The notes beneath the pieces are model-generated. The model was not told where the DNA came from and ran no database searches. It saw nothing but the letters and a program-made list of their open reading frames with translations. A stretch of 64,000 bases of DNA from contig NC_063166.1 of the NCBI RefSeq assembly GCF_023159225.1, positions 46,741,149 through 46,805,148 of the forward strand. The letters are read 5' to 3'. The stretch is from Perognathus longimembris pacificus (taxonomy: Eukaryota; Chordata; Mammalia; Rodentia; Heteromyidae). This document shows positions 1-10,480 of this stretch, in pieces. Numbering within the stretch: position 1 is the first letter of the stretch; each line of letters begins with the position of its first letter. Made by a program: the position numbers and the translations under genes.

Positions 1-1868
1 CTCCTAGAAAGACAGCCAGAGTAAGTTCTAACAGTACATGGATTCTGGCCAGGAAGGAAAAATCAACTTTGCTCATCTGAAAACACAGATTTGAGCTCTG
101 GGTGGCGTCCCGCCACCGTGCCAGTGCCGGCGCCAGCATAGTGCCCTGCACAGTGACCCACACTCCGCGCGGCTAAAGCACACAGCGTAGACCAGGAAGA
201 AATTCTCCAGACAGCAGCTGAGCACAGACGGGCTGAAATCACAGAGAAAGGGTGAGTACCCCATGAAAGATATTTTCACTCACGCCCACAGAGCAGCTTC
301 TGGAAGGTAGGCCTTCCCCCACCGCCAGAGCAAAGCGCCATCTTTGACACTGGCATAAGGTCAGACCAGACAGGAACTAAAGCGGGCATGGGGAAAGCGA
401 GGACAAATGAGCCATCTTTGAAAAGGGCAAGAGGGACCGACCAGTGAGAGCCAGCTCCACCCAGGAGAACGCCCCCTGCCCAGGCAGGAGGCTTGTGCTG
501 GGCCACTGCTCAGCTACAGGTGCGTGACCTGCCCTCCGGAATTTCTAAATTTAAAGCAAAAGTGGCGAGCAGCTCCTGGTGGCACGGAAACACCAGATGG
601 GGAAAAAACAGTTCCTGAGACAGATAAACAGTCCTGTCACAGAGAAAGCCCAATTCTGAGCCCAAAACGGACCTGAATTCCATAGCCACCTCTGCCTAGG
701 AGGCCGCCATGCCCAGGAGGGAGGAACCTGCACAAGGCAAGCAACTCTCAGCAGGGTAAACCAGGCCAGAGGCACCCCGCCCTGCTGAGTCCACAGCCTA
801 TTCAAAGCCAGGCGTTAAAGGCCACAGCCCCACAGCAGACAGAGGAGCCATGGTTCCCAAGACTGCTCATGTCCCCATCTACAGAGGACGCCCAAGGCCT
901 ACCTGCAAGCTGTGCGAGACCAAGGATTGCACCAACAGGGGAGAAGGGTCAGAATAGATCCACCCCCTGCAAACTGAAAGCAAGTCAAACCAGCCAATCA
1001 GTAAAATAGACTGCAGACCATCGCAAGGAAACCATTGATTGGGGAAAGACCACCCAACCAAGAAGGACTCCATTTTTTTTTCGTTTCAAACATTTTTTAA
1101 ACTTAAAAAAAAATTTTTTTTAATTTTTTCACTTCTGAAACATCGTTGATTTTTTTGTTTTCCATTATTACCTGTTTGTTTCATCAAGTTTTTTTTTTGG
1201 GGGGGGTGTTCGTTTTCTGGTTTTTTTCCTTTATATTTTTTCCTTTTTTAAATAATTTTCCTCTGTTTTGTGCATCTGTCTTCCAGTAATTTTTCCTTTA
1301 TTTCTCTCTTTGTGTTCTCTTTCTTTAAAAAATACTTTCCTATGAATAATACCTCCACTCTTTTTGGCTAACTCTCCATTGTCTATCATTTTAACCTTGT
1401 TCTTTCTACTGATTCTACTCTTCTCCACATTTCCATGTCACTGAAACTAAACCAAAATCATCACCCCCAATATATTTTACTCTATTCTCTTTACTACCTC
1501 TAACTTACGCTCCTGACTTACTTCCAGGACCTCCAGGTTCCATTGATTCCTGGTTATTGGATAGAGGGTATCCCTGCTTAATCCAAGTGCATCAAAGGGG
1601 TTCATAGAGAAAGCCAGTCCTAAAAGAACAAGAATTGCTCATAGGGTTGTAACAGTAAATAACTAACAACTGAATACAGGGCCCAGCATCGGTTGTTATA
1701 TTGAAATTGTATTCTTTAGGAACACCAAATCTAATTTTATAGAAAGGTATACAAGGTATCTGTATATAATTGTGACCTTATAAGATTTACACAACAGTGC
1801 TTGGTAAGGACTGCTTTCGGGCTTAAACAGTGCTCACAGGTGCTTGTAGACTGGCATTCCCAATCCAA
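1..1868 (+). promoter_or_regulatory. Probable LINE-1 5' UTR / internal promoter region
   Basis: Non-coding sequence upstream of LINE-1 ORF1. The first about 1070 bases are GC-rich with several CpGs, as in promoter-bearing LINE-1 5' UTRs. They are followed by a T-rich stretch (about 1072-1260) and AT-richer sequence up to the ORF1 start. Short open frames on the minus strand here show no recognisable protein. I assign it as 5' UTR by position only; rodent LINE-1 5' UTRs differ between families, so no motif match is claimed. Part of the segment could be unrelated flanking DNA. Confidence 0.55.
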
Positions 1869-2953
1869 ATGGGCAGAAGAAACACAAGAAAGATGGCAAA
1901 CAATGGAGTCTTTTCTTCCACTCAAAACAAGCAAGAAACAGAGCAGTCAATCAAAGACATAGAAGAGAACCCTCAAAATTCTCTACAAAGTCTACTGATA
2001 AACATGTTAAATGAAAAGTTTGGATCAATACAGCAATCCTTCCATAAAGTAATAGATGATTTCATGGCCCAACAAATAGAAAGGTAAATGAAATTCAAGA
2101 GTCAAATGAAAATTAGCTACCCAGGTAAAATATTTGAGAGACAGCACTCAAAACCAAATTAATGAAGTAAAGAAGTCCATGCAAGACCTAAGAGATGACA
2201 TGGAAATCATCAGGAAAGACCAGTCAGAAGGAAAAGAGATTCAAAATCAAGTAACTAGCCTACAGTCCCGACTAACTGAAGCAGAGGATCGAATTTCAGG
2301 AACTGAAGATTCCTTAGATTCTATGAAAAAGATAAAAAATCAATAAAAATCCAGTCCAATCAACAAAACAGATCGCAACAAGAGACTCAAGACACGATCA
2401 GGAAGCCCAATTTTAGAATAATATGTATTGAGGAAAACTTGGAGAAAGAAGTTAATGGGATAGGCAACCTATTTAACAGAATATTACCTGAGAACTTCCC
2501 AAATATCCAGGATAGGCTTATACAGATACAAGAAGCATTTAGAACCCCAAACCGACCAGACCAGAATAGGACATCCCACTGACACATTGTGATCAAAACA
2601 GGATCAGTAGAGTACAAGGAAAGAATCCTTAAAGCTGTTAGGGAGAAGAAAACAGTCACATATAAAGGAAAAGCAATGAGAATTACCCCAGACTTCTCAG
2701 CAGAGACCATGAAAGCAAGGACAGCCTGGAATGAGGTATACCAAACACTAAATAAAAATAAATACCAACCAAGAATACTGTACTAGCCAAACTCTCATTC
2801 ATAGCCAAAGGTCAAATAAAAGTCTTCCACAATAAGGAAAAACTGAAACAATATATCTCCAACAAACCAGCTTTACAAAAAATCCTCAAAGATGTACTAT
2901 ACAGGGAAAATAATCAATATCTCAATACAGACAGAGAAATGAACCCTAAATAG
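1869..2953 (+). pseudogene. LINE-1 ORF1 (RNA-binding chaperone), inactivated
   Basis: In active elements ORF1 encodes the trimeric RNA-binding protein that coats LINE-1 RNA. Here the N-terminal part (from ATG 1869) and a charged coiled-coil part (about 2134-2346, with KSMQDLRDDMEIIRKDQ) are separated by an in-frame stop and frameshift near 2085-2130. A further stop follows near 2344. The RNA-recognition and C-terminal part follows (about 2400-2950, with ERILKAVREKK and MRITPDFSAETMKARTAWNEV), and is itself cut by a stop near 2584. The reading ends at TAG 2951-2953, about 47 bases before ORF2, which is the normal LINE-1 arrangement. The C-terminal motif is the best conserved part. Confidence 0.85.
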
Positions 2954-4643
2954 TAAACATCAGATCAAGAAATGGGAAGACACAGCTTTTAACAAGATAG
3001 TGATAATGAAAGGAAGAAACAATCATCTCTCAATCCTAACTCTCAACATTAATGGACTTAATTCTCCAATCAAACGACATAGGCTCATAAGTTGGATCAA
3101 AAATCAAGATCCATCTTTCTGCTGCCTCCAAGAGACATATCTATCCAGCAAAAGTAAACATCTTCTAAAAGTGAAAGGCTGGAATCAAATCCATCAAGAA
3201 AATGGCCCCCATATGCAGGCTGGAGTTGCAATCCTAGTATCAGACAAAATTGACTTCAAATTAAAAAAGGTAAGAAGAGACAAAGAAGGTTACTACATAC
3301 TAGTAAAGAGATCTCTCCTACAGGAAGATATAACCATTCTAAATATCTACACACCAAATACAGGAGCACCCAACTTCATGAAACAAACACTACTGACTCT
3401 AAAAACACTCATAGACACAAACACATTGATAGTTGGGGACTTTAACACTCCACTATCACCTCTGGACATATCAACATGCCAAAAACTGAACAAAGAAACC
3501 ACAGAACTAAATAATTGCATAGACCAACTAGACTTAATCAATATCTACAGAATATTCCACCCAGCAACAACAGAAAACACCTTCCTTTCAGCAGCACATG
3601 GAACATTCTCCAAAATAGGTCACATCTTAGGGCACAAAGAAAATCTGTACAAATTCAGAAGTATCAAAACCATTTCCTGCATCCTTCAGACCACAATGGA
3701 ATAAAATTAGAGTTCAACTCAAACAGCCACCACAGAAAATCCTACAATTCATGGAGACTAAACAACAGACTGCTGAACCATCAGTGGGTTACTGAAGAAA
3801 TTAAAACGAAATTCAAATGTTTATGGAATTCAACCAAGATGAGGACACAAAGTACCAGCTCCTTTGGTACACAGCAAAGGTAGTATTCAGAGGAAAATTT
3901 ATATCTCTGAGTGCATACACCAACAAACTGGAGAAATAGCAACTCAATAATTTAAAGAAGCACCTTAATTTCCTTGAAAGAGAACAACAAGCCAAACCTC
4001 AAGTCAATAGATGGAATCAAATAATTAAAATCAAATCAGAATTAAATCAATTAGAGACAAAAAAAATCGAAAGAATCAACAACACAAAGAGTTAGTTCTT
4101 TGAAAAAATCAACAAGATAGACAGACCCCTAGAAAACCTGACGAACAAACGAAGGCAGCACACTCAAATAAACAAGATAAGAGATGAAACAGGTAACATC
4201 ACCACAGAAATAACCGAAATTCAGAAAATAATAAGGGACTATTTTGCAAACCCTTATGCCAACAAATTCGAGAACTTGGAAGACATGGATGATTTCCTAG
4301 AAAAAATTCATATCCCCAAACTCAACCATGAAGATTTAAACCTTCTAAATAGACCCATATCCAGTATTGAAATAGAAACGGCAATAAATGATCTCCCATC
4401 CAAGAAAAACCCAGGTCCAGACGGATTCACTGCAGAATTCTACAAGGCCTTCAAAACAGAACTCACACCAATATTTCTCAAACTCTTCAATGAAATTGAA
4501 AGAGAAAGTTCACTACCAAACATATTCTAAGAAGCCAGTATAACCCTCATCCCAAAACCAGGCAGGGACTCATCAAGGAAAGAGAACTATAGACCAATTT
4601 CCCTGATGAACATGGACTCAAAATTCTCAACAAAATTCTGGCC

Positions 4644-5178
4644 TGTTGGGGTCCATCTTTCTCCCCTGGATGGAAGGGGCTTGATGCACCTCCCCCAGCT
4701 GGGGAATGCGGCCCTTCCATCCTCTCTACATTGGAATCCGGAGAAACCGGTTGGGCAAATAGACCCCCGACTTAGCTGGCAGCCAGCCTGGCGCCTACCA
4801 GCCCCGCCCTGGTTTGGCGCACTCAGAGTGACGTAGCCCCTTGGAGGACAAGTGACCAGCCCCTTGGAGGTCAAGTGACAGCCGCTTAGCCTATGGGAAT
4901 CCTGGCCAACCCCTTCCCTCTGAATCATCTCCCCTTGTCCTTCTCTCAATAAAGTTAGTTCGCTCTCAGAAGCTTACTCCGTGGTCTATGTACGCTAGCT
5001 CCCGGGGAAGGATAGCGGCCACATTGCCACGCGGGTCGCGCGCACGCCAGGCCAGAGTCACCCCTACGTCTCACCCTGACAGACCTGCAGGCCGAGGGTT
5101 AGGGGAGAGGACGATACGAGGGTAATAAGAGAGAAAGGAATAAGCATTTGAGCCGGAGCAGAGAAAGCAGACCCAACA
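4644..5178 (+). mobile_element. 5' LTR of an ERVK-like endogenous retrovirus
   Basis: A 535-bp LTR, running from TGTTGGG to CCCAACA, so its ends are 7-bp inverted repeats. A polyadenylation signal AATAAA lies at 4948-4953, followed by a CpG-rich U5 rather unlike the surrounding DNA. A Lys-type primer-binding site begins three bases after the LTR end, which fixes the right boundary. The left boundary is where LINE-1 ORF2 homology stops. In life the LTR supplies promoter, polyadenylation and integration ends. No 3' LTR is present. Confidence 0.85.
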
Positions 5179-5181
5179 TAG

Positions 5182-5199
5182 TGGCGCCCAGCGTGGGTT
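5182..5199 (+). other. Retroviral primer-binding site, tRNA-Lys type
   Basis: TGGCGCCCAGCGTGGGTT directly follows the LTR end after a 3-base gap. It closely resembles the TGGCGCCCAACGTGGGGC complement of tRNA-Lys used by betaretrovirus-like (ERVK/ERV2) elements, with three mismatches. It classifies the element and confirms the LTR boundary. Confidence 0.85.
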
Positions 5200-5285
5200 G
5201 CAGGAATCCACGCGAGAAAGCCCGGCTCCCGACCGGCCCTGACGGAAACAGGTTGGAAATCCTGAGACGCGCGATCCTTCCACCC

Positions 5286-5291
5286 CAGGTA
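5286..5291 (+). other. Probable retroviral major splice donor
   Basis: The leader holds CAG|GTAAG with cleavage between 5288 and 5289, a strong match to the mammalian 5' splice-site consensus. It sits 8 bases before the gag start codon at 5297, where simple retroviruses place the donor for env mRNA. Function is inferred from position and consensus. Confidence 0.6.
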
Positions 5292-5296
5292 AGAGG

Positions 5297-5486
5297 ATGG
5301 GACAAGTCCAGAGTCGGCGAAACAGTTCGCCCCTTAAGATCCTAAAGTTCACCCTCCAAAACGCGGGGATTAATATCTCAGAGCCCTGCGCTATACGAAT
5401 TTGGGAGGAATTGACCCAGAGAGTCCCGTGGTTCGCTGAGGCCAACCCACTCTCATGGGAAACTTGGGACCGAAGACTGAAGCTCA
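5297..5486 (+). pseudogene. ERV gag, 5' end only (matrix N-terminus), truncated
   Basis: An ATG at 5297 opens a frame beginning MGQ, the usual N-myristoylation-type start of betaretroviral Gag, followed by about 60 matrix-like residues including a VPWF motif. In intact viruses this domain targets Gag to membranes. Within about 190 bases the sequence changes without a gap into LINE-1 ORF2 (motif IRKATPSAIAPK, near 5483-5520), so no capsid, protease, polymerase or envelope remains. The frame stays open by chance across the junction to 5515. The exact junction is uncertain by about 10 bases. Confidence 0.75.
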
Positions 5487-5919
5487 AATCAGGAAAGCAA
5501 CTCCTTCCGCAATAGCCCCAAAAAACATAAAAAACCTAGGAATAACCTTAACCAAAGAAGTAAAAGACCTCTTTGATAAGAACTTTAAAAGCTTGAAAAA
5601 CAAAAGTAAGTCAGAACTAAGGAAATGGAAAAACCTCCCATGCTCTTAGATTGGGAAGATTAATATAATCAAAATGGCAATATTGCCAAAGACTATCTAC
5701 AAATTCAATGCAATACCCATTAATATCCCAACACCATTTTTTAATGAAATAGAGGAAGCAATCCAGAAATTCATATGGAACAATAAGAGACCTAGGATAG
5801 CAAAAACAATCCTTAGCAGAAAGAACAGTGCTGGAGAAATTACAATACCCAACTTCAAGCTGTATTGTAAAGCTATAGTAATAAAAACAGCTTGGTATTG
5901 GCACTGGAACAGGCTTGGA

Positions 5920-6459
5920 TGTTGGGGCCTCTGAGGACCCCTCTCCTCACTTCTCCAGAGGAGATGCCCAAATGTTGGAGTCTCTAGGATCCCTTTCCCC
6001 CTATCTCCCGGGGGAATGCCTGAACCCCATACTGTGATGGATCATGCTAAGGTGAGGAGATAGTTGTCGAGGCCCCCCCCCTTCCCCGGTCCCCTCACGT
6101 GTGGAACGGCGGCGGAGAGAGAGACATGGGGAGACAGTTTGATGGTCCATGCGCCTCAGCCATACAGAGGGAGGGCAGAAGAATTTATCACGATGACAAA
6201 GGCGGAAGGGGAAGGACTTGGGGTGAATGACTGATTGGCTGACTGGGTTGCCCATCAGGTGATGTCATGAAACTTCCTCTGTGGGTGGGAATTACAGCCC
6301 CCCAAGAGCTGGGTCTCTGTAGAAATCCCCATCATGATGGCACGCACGTGTTCACCCCCCAAGGGGCAGGGGCTTCTCTTCCTGTTACAGGCGGAAGGTG
6401 GGAGGGGCTCCCTCCCACACTGCCCAGGGCTGGGGGAAGGGCAGCGTGAATCCCCAACA
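5920..6459 (-). mobile_element. Solo ERVK-like LTR, inverted, inside LINE-1 ORF2
   Basis: A 540-bp insert with perfect 8-bp inverted ends (TGTTGGGG ... CCCCAACA). It splits LINE-1 ORF2 exactly where another copy in the window (near 34710) reads straight through. The flanking hexamers 5914-5919 (CTTGGA) and 6460-6465 (CCTGAA) match at four of six positions, consistent with a decayed 6-bp target duplication as made by ERVK elements. The minus strand is favoured because it starts like the better-preserved LTR at 24034-24586 (TGTTGGGG followed by a TGCCCTTCCCCC-like stretch) and carries GATAAA at a plausible place. Confidence 0.8.
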
Positions 6460-8137
6460 CCTGAAGACCAATGGAACAGAATTGAAGACCCAGAAATGAA
6501 CCCACAGAACTATGCCTACTTAATCTTTGATAAAGGAGCTAAAACAATAGTTTGGAAGAAAGATAGCCTCTTTAGCAAATGGTGCTGGCAAAACTGGTTC
6601 AACACATGCAACAAACTAAAACTAGATCTTTATATTTCACCCTGCACCGAAATCAATTCCAAATGGATTAAAGACCTCGAAATCAAAACAGACACCCTGA
6701 AAACACTAAAGGAAGGAGTAGGAGAAACACTTGGGCTCCTTGCACAGGACGGAACTTCTTTAACAAAGACACAGAAAGGCTACAAATCAAAGAAAGGTTG
6801 GACAAATGAGACTACATCAAACTGCAGAGCTTCTGCACGGCAAAGGACATAGCTTGCAAGATAAACAGAAAGCCCACAGACTGGGAGACGATCTTTACCG
6901 GCCATTCAATGAACAAAGGCCTCATATCTAAAATATATGCAGAACTAAAAAAATTACCTTCCTCCAAAACAAAACCGCAAAGAACCAATAGCCCCCTCAT
7001 CAAGTGGGCTAAAGACTTACAAAGAGACTTCTCTGATGAGGAAATGAGAATGGCCAAGAGACATATGAAAAAGTGCTCTACATCACTGGCCATAAAAGAA
7101 ATGCAAATCAAAACAACATTGAGATTCCATCTCACCCCAGTAAGAATGTCATATATCAAGAAAACTAACAGTAACAATTGTTGGAGGGGATGTGGCCGAA
7201 AGGGAACCCTACTTCATTGTTGGTGGGAATGTAAACTGGTTCAGCCACTCTGGCAAGCAGTATGGAGATTCCTCAGAAGGCTAAATAGAACTCCCCTATG
7301 ACCCAGCAGCCCCACTTTTGGGTATCTATCCAAAAGACCACAAAAAAAATCACAGTAAAGCCACCAGCTCAGCAATGTTCATCACAGCACAATTTGTCAT
7401 AGCTAGAATCTGAAACCAACCCAGATGCCTCTCAGTAGATGAATGGATTACGAAAATGTGGTACATGTACACAATGGAATTTTATGCCTCTATCAGAAAG
7501 AATGGCATTGCCCCATTTGTAAGGAAATGGAAGGACTTGGAAAAAATTATACTAAGTGAAGTGAGCCAGACCCAAAGAAACATGGACTCCATGGTCTCTG
7601 TTATTGGGAATAATTAGTACAGGTTTAGGCAAGTCACAGCAGAGGATCACAAGAGCCCAATAGCTATACCCTTATGAACACATAAGATGATGCTAATTGA
7701 AATGAACTCCATGTTATGGAAACGATTGTTATATCACAGTTGTAACTACTTTCAATGTCCCATGTGTATCTGTAGCTTCTATTATTGATGATGTTCTTGT
7801 ATCACCTTCTTGTTGTTGTACCTACACTATCTCTGTAATCTTATCTGAGTATATTGGAAATCATGTATACTGGTATTAGAACTAGGAAATTGAAAGAGAA
7901 TACCAAAATTGAGAGACACAGGGTAAAAAAAGACAAACAACTACAAAAGCAATACTTGCAAAACTGTTTGGTGTAAGTGAACTGAACACCTCAGGGGGGG
8001 AAAGGGAAAGTGGGAGGAGGGAGGGGGGTATGAGAGAGGAGGTAACAAACCGTACAAGAAATGTATCCAATGCCTAACGTATGAAACTGTAACCTCTCTG
8101 TACATCAGTTTGATAATAAAAATTTGAAAAAAAATAA

Positions 8138-9241
8138 AAGAATCCTTAAAGCCACCAGGGAAAAGAGAACATCACATATAAAGAAAAACCAATCAGAATT
8201 ACCCCAGATTTCTCAGCGAGACCGTGAAAGCAAGGAGAGCCTGGAATGAAGTTTGCCATATCCTAAATAAAAATAACCTCCAACCAAGAATTCTGTATCC
8301 AGCTAAACTCTCGTTCATAGCCGCAGGTCAAATAAATTCTTCCAAGCAAGGAAAAATTGAACCAATATATCTCCACCAAACCAGCACTACAGAATATCCT
8401 CAAAGATGTCCTCCACATCGAAAACCACCATGACCACAATCCAGACAAGGAAAGCAACCCTAAATAAAACTCCAGATTAGTAAATAAAAAGGGAAGACAC
8501 AGTCCCTACAAAGATAGATATGATGAAAGGCACAAGCAAATCACCTCTCAATCTCAATATTAATCTCAATATTAATGGACTTAACTCTCCAATTAAAAGA
8601 CATAGATTGACAAGTTGGATCAAGAAACAAGATCCATCTTTCTGGTGTCTCCAAGAGACTCACTTTGCCAGAAAAAGCAAACATAATCTAAAAGTGAAAG
8701 GTTGGAATAAAACCTATCAAGTAAAAGCCCCCCACAAGCAGGCTGGTGTCGCAATCATAGTATCAGATAAAATTGACTGCAAACTAAAAATAGTACAAAG
8801 AGACAAAGAAGGTTATACATACTAATAAAGCGATCTCTCCTACAGGAGGGTATAACCATCCTAAACATCTACACACCAAATACTGGAGCTCCCAACTTCA
8901 TCAAACAAAAACTACTGTCTCTAAAAACTCTCATAGACCCAAACACATTGATTGTCAGAGACTTTAACATACCACTCTCACCTCTGGACAGATCAACACA
9001 CCAAAAACTGAGCAAAGAAACATCAGAACTAAACAACTGCATAGACCATCTAGACTTAACTAACATCTACAGAATATTCCATCCAACAACACCAGAATAT
9101 ACATTCTTCTCAGCATCACATGGAACATTCTCCAAAATAGACCACATGTTAGGGCACAAAACAAACCTCTACAAAATTCAGAAACAGTGAAATCATCCCT
9201 TGCATTCTCTCAGACCACAAAGGAATAAAACTAGAGCTCAA
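8138..9241 (+). mobile_element. LINE-1 fragment: end of ORF1 plus start of ORF2
   Basis: A second sense LINE-1 begins abruptly in the ORF1 RNA-binding domain (ERILKA-like start, then FSARPxKARRAWNEV), immediately after the A-rich tail of the preceding element. ORF1 ends near 8465. ORF2 starts at about 8520 (MMKGTSKSPLNLNIN). Endonuclease motifs LNINGLN, QETHF, IYTPN and RDFN (normally GDFN) are visible, with frameshifts. A 12-bp unit is tandemly duplicated at 8551-8562 and 8563-8574, just before LNINGLN. Homology stops near 9241 without 3' UTR or A-tail. The copy may be the older element into which the first LINE-1 inserted. Confidence 0.85.
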
Positions 9242-9411
9242 AAGGAGAAAATTATTCTTTAGTGATCTTTGTGTAGAGACTACTCTTCTCTCTTACAATC
9301 CCTAGTATTTCAGGGCCTGAGGGCAAGTTAGGGGACATCATATTGTTGAATTCTTTCTTCTTTCTTTTTTTGCCAAGTCCCTCAAGCAAATCCTCTCTCT
9401 CTTTTTCTTTC
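9242..9411. other. Unassigned sequence between LINE-1 and SINE
   Basis: AT-rich and pyrimidine-rich sequence with no motif I recognise. Confidence 0.5.
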
Positions 9412-9622
9412 TTTTTTTTTTTTTTTTTTGCCAGTCCTGGGCCTTGGACTCAGGGCCTGAGCACTGTCCCTGGCTTCCTTTTTGCTCAAGGCTGGCACTC
9501 TGCCACTTGAGCCACAGCGCCACTTCTGGCCGTTTTCTGTATATGTGGTGCTGGGGAATCGAACCCAGGGCCTCATGTATACAAGGCAAACTCTCTCACC
9601 ACTAGGCCATATCCCCAGCCCC
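9412..9622 (-). mobile_element. IDL-Geo dimeric SINE, inverted
   Basis: A poly-T start followed by the reverse complement of the Geo monomer (CCAGTCCTGGGCCTTGG...), then the ID-like tRNA-Ala monomer ending CATATCCCCAGCCCC. Sequence is close to the other young copies. Non-coding, transcribed in life by RNA polymerase III and mobilised by LINE-1. The flanks are CT-rich, so the target duplication cannot be read reliably. Confidence 0.9.
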
Positions 9623-9647
9623 TCTTTCTTTCTCTCTCTCTGTCTCT

Positions 9648-9649
<2 letters not shown>

Positions 9650-9678
<29 letters not shown>

Positions 9679-9680
9679 AC
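9650..9680. repeat. (CA)n microsatellite
   Basis: About 15 AC dinucleotide units with one T interruption, immediately after a CT-rich stretch flanking the SINE. Confidence 0.95.
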
Positions 9681-9683
9681 ACT

Positions 9684-10205
9684 GAGGTTTGAACTCAGAA
9701 TGTCACACTTGCTCTGTTTGCTTGCTTGACTGGTGCTGTACCACTTGATCCATGCTTCTATCCTAGATTTTCACTGGTTATTTTTGAATTGGAGTCTTTC
9801 ATAGTTTTCTGCCCCAGCTAGCTTCAAACCATGTTCCTCTAGATCTCAGCCTCCTCTGCCTTCTGGGAGTTACAAGTGTTAGCCACCAGCACTCAGATTT
9901 GGTTCTGGGTTTTGAACTCAAGGCCTCCAGTATACTCAACAAGCACTCTTGAATAGTATACACACACTTTTTCTTTAGTATTTTTCAAATCGAGTCTTAT
10001 GTGTTTTCTTCTGCCAGCCTGGTCCATGATCATCCTATATGCACTTCCTCCATAGCCGAGATGACAGGTATGAACCACCAGGCCTAGCTAATAGTAGAGA
10101 TTATATCTTGCTAACTTTTCACCCAGGCTGGGCTTGAACCACAGTCCTCCAATCTCAACCTCCAAAGCAGCTGAGATTATAGGTATGGGCCTCTGCACTC
10201 ACCTA
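9684..10205 (-). mobile_element. Cluster of three old inverted B1-like/Geo composite SINEs
   Basis: Three diverged copies lie head to tail. About 9684-9898 contains TCAGCCTCC...GGGAGTTACAAGTGTTAGCCACC. About 9899-10080 contains TAGCCGAGATGACAGG. About 10081-10205 contains CTCAACCTCCAAAGCAGCTGAGATTATAGG. These are reverse complements of the 7SL-like 'cctgtaatcctagctactcaggaggctgaga' core of the composite SINE. The first two also retain parts of the right monomer. Divergence suggests they are much older than the adjacent IDL-Geo copy. Confidence 0.75.
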
Positions 10206-10239
10206 AAATCTCTTTAAATATGTGTCCCATGAAGCCTTA

Positions 10240-10480
10240 CAATATCCTATCTTTTATTATTATGGCCTCTATTTCATTTATACTTATTCCCTTCAGCAAA
10301 AGATTTTTAAAGTGGCAAATCACTAATATTGGTCTTTTTGACCATTTCTATGTCCCTTATTAAAAGGACAGAAATGTACAAAATGAGAGACAGAAAGAAG
10401 AGGCACAGTTTGAGAGAAAGTTAGAGAAATGTAGATAATTAATAAGCATAGAAAGTAATTAATGAACAGAACTGGAAAGA
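10240..10480. other. Unassigned AT-rich sequence
   Basis: A short interval between the SINE cluster and an old LINE-1. No clear motif; it may contain more decayed LINE-1. Confidence 0.4.

Larger units (their letters stand above)
3000..7617 (+). pseudogene. LINE-1 ORF2 (endonuclease / reverse transcriptase), inactivated and twice interrupted
   Basis: ORF2 encodes the endonuclease and reverse transcriptase that copy LINE-1 RNA into DNA. The endonuclease is open from 3000 to 3704 (234 aa). It shows LNINGLN (residues 15-21), QET (44-46), the IYTPN block and GDFN. A frameshift near 3690 moves the SDHNG motif into another frame. The Z region (PGPDGFTAEFY) is at about 4405-4450. The reverse transcriptase begins (NYRPISL near 4586) but its FADD-containing core is absent, lost between the flanks of the provirus insertion. 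The thumb region resumes near 5486 and the C-terminus after 6460. The C-terminal Cys motif C-x3-C-x7-H-x4-C is intact at about 7179-7232. Homology runs to TAG 7615-7617. Confidence 0.9.
1..8137 (+). mobile_element. LINE-1 retrotransposon, near full length, decayed and interrupted
   Basis: Autonomous non-LTR retrotransposon reading left to right. In order: a GC-rich then T-rich 5' region, ORF1 (1869-2953), ORF2 (3000-7617), and a 3' UTR with a purine/G-rich tract (about 7993-8030) ending in an A-rich tail near 8137. Both ORFs carry stops and frameshifts, so it cannot be active. Two LTR elements sit inside ORF2 (4644 to about 5486 and 5920-6459), and the middle of the reverse transcriptase is missing at the first. 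Removing the inserts leaves an element of usual LINE-1 length. The 5' end may lie left of the window, so no 5' target duplication can be tested. Confidence 0.9.

Noticed and set aside
5071..5487. 138-codon minus-strand frame over the LTR and gag start
   Set aside because: It lies opposite the LTR U5, leader and gag and has no domain; GC-rich DNA yields long chance frames.
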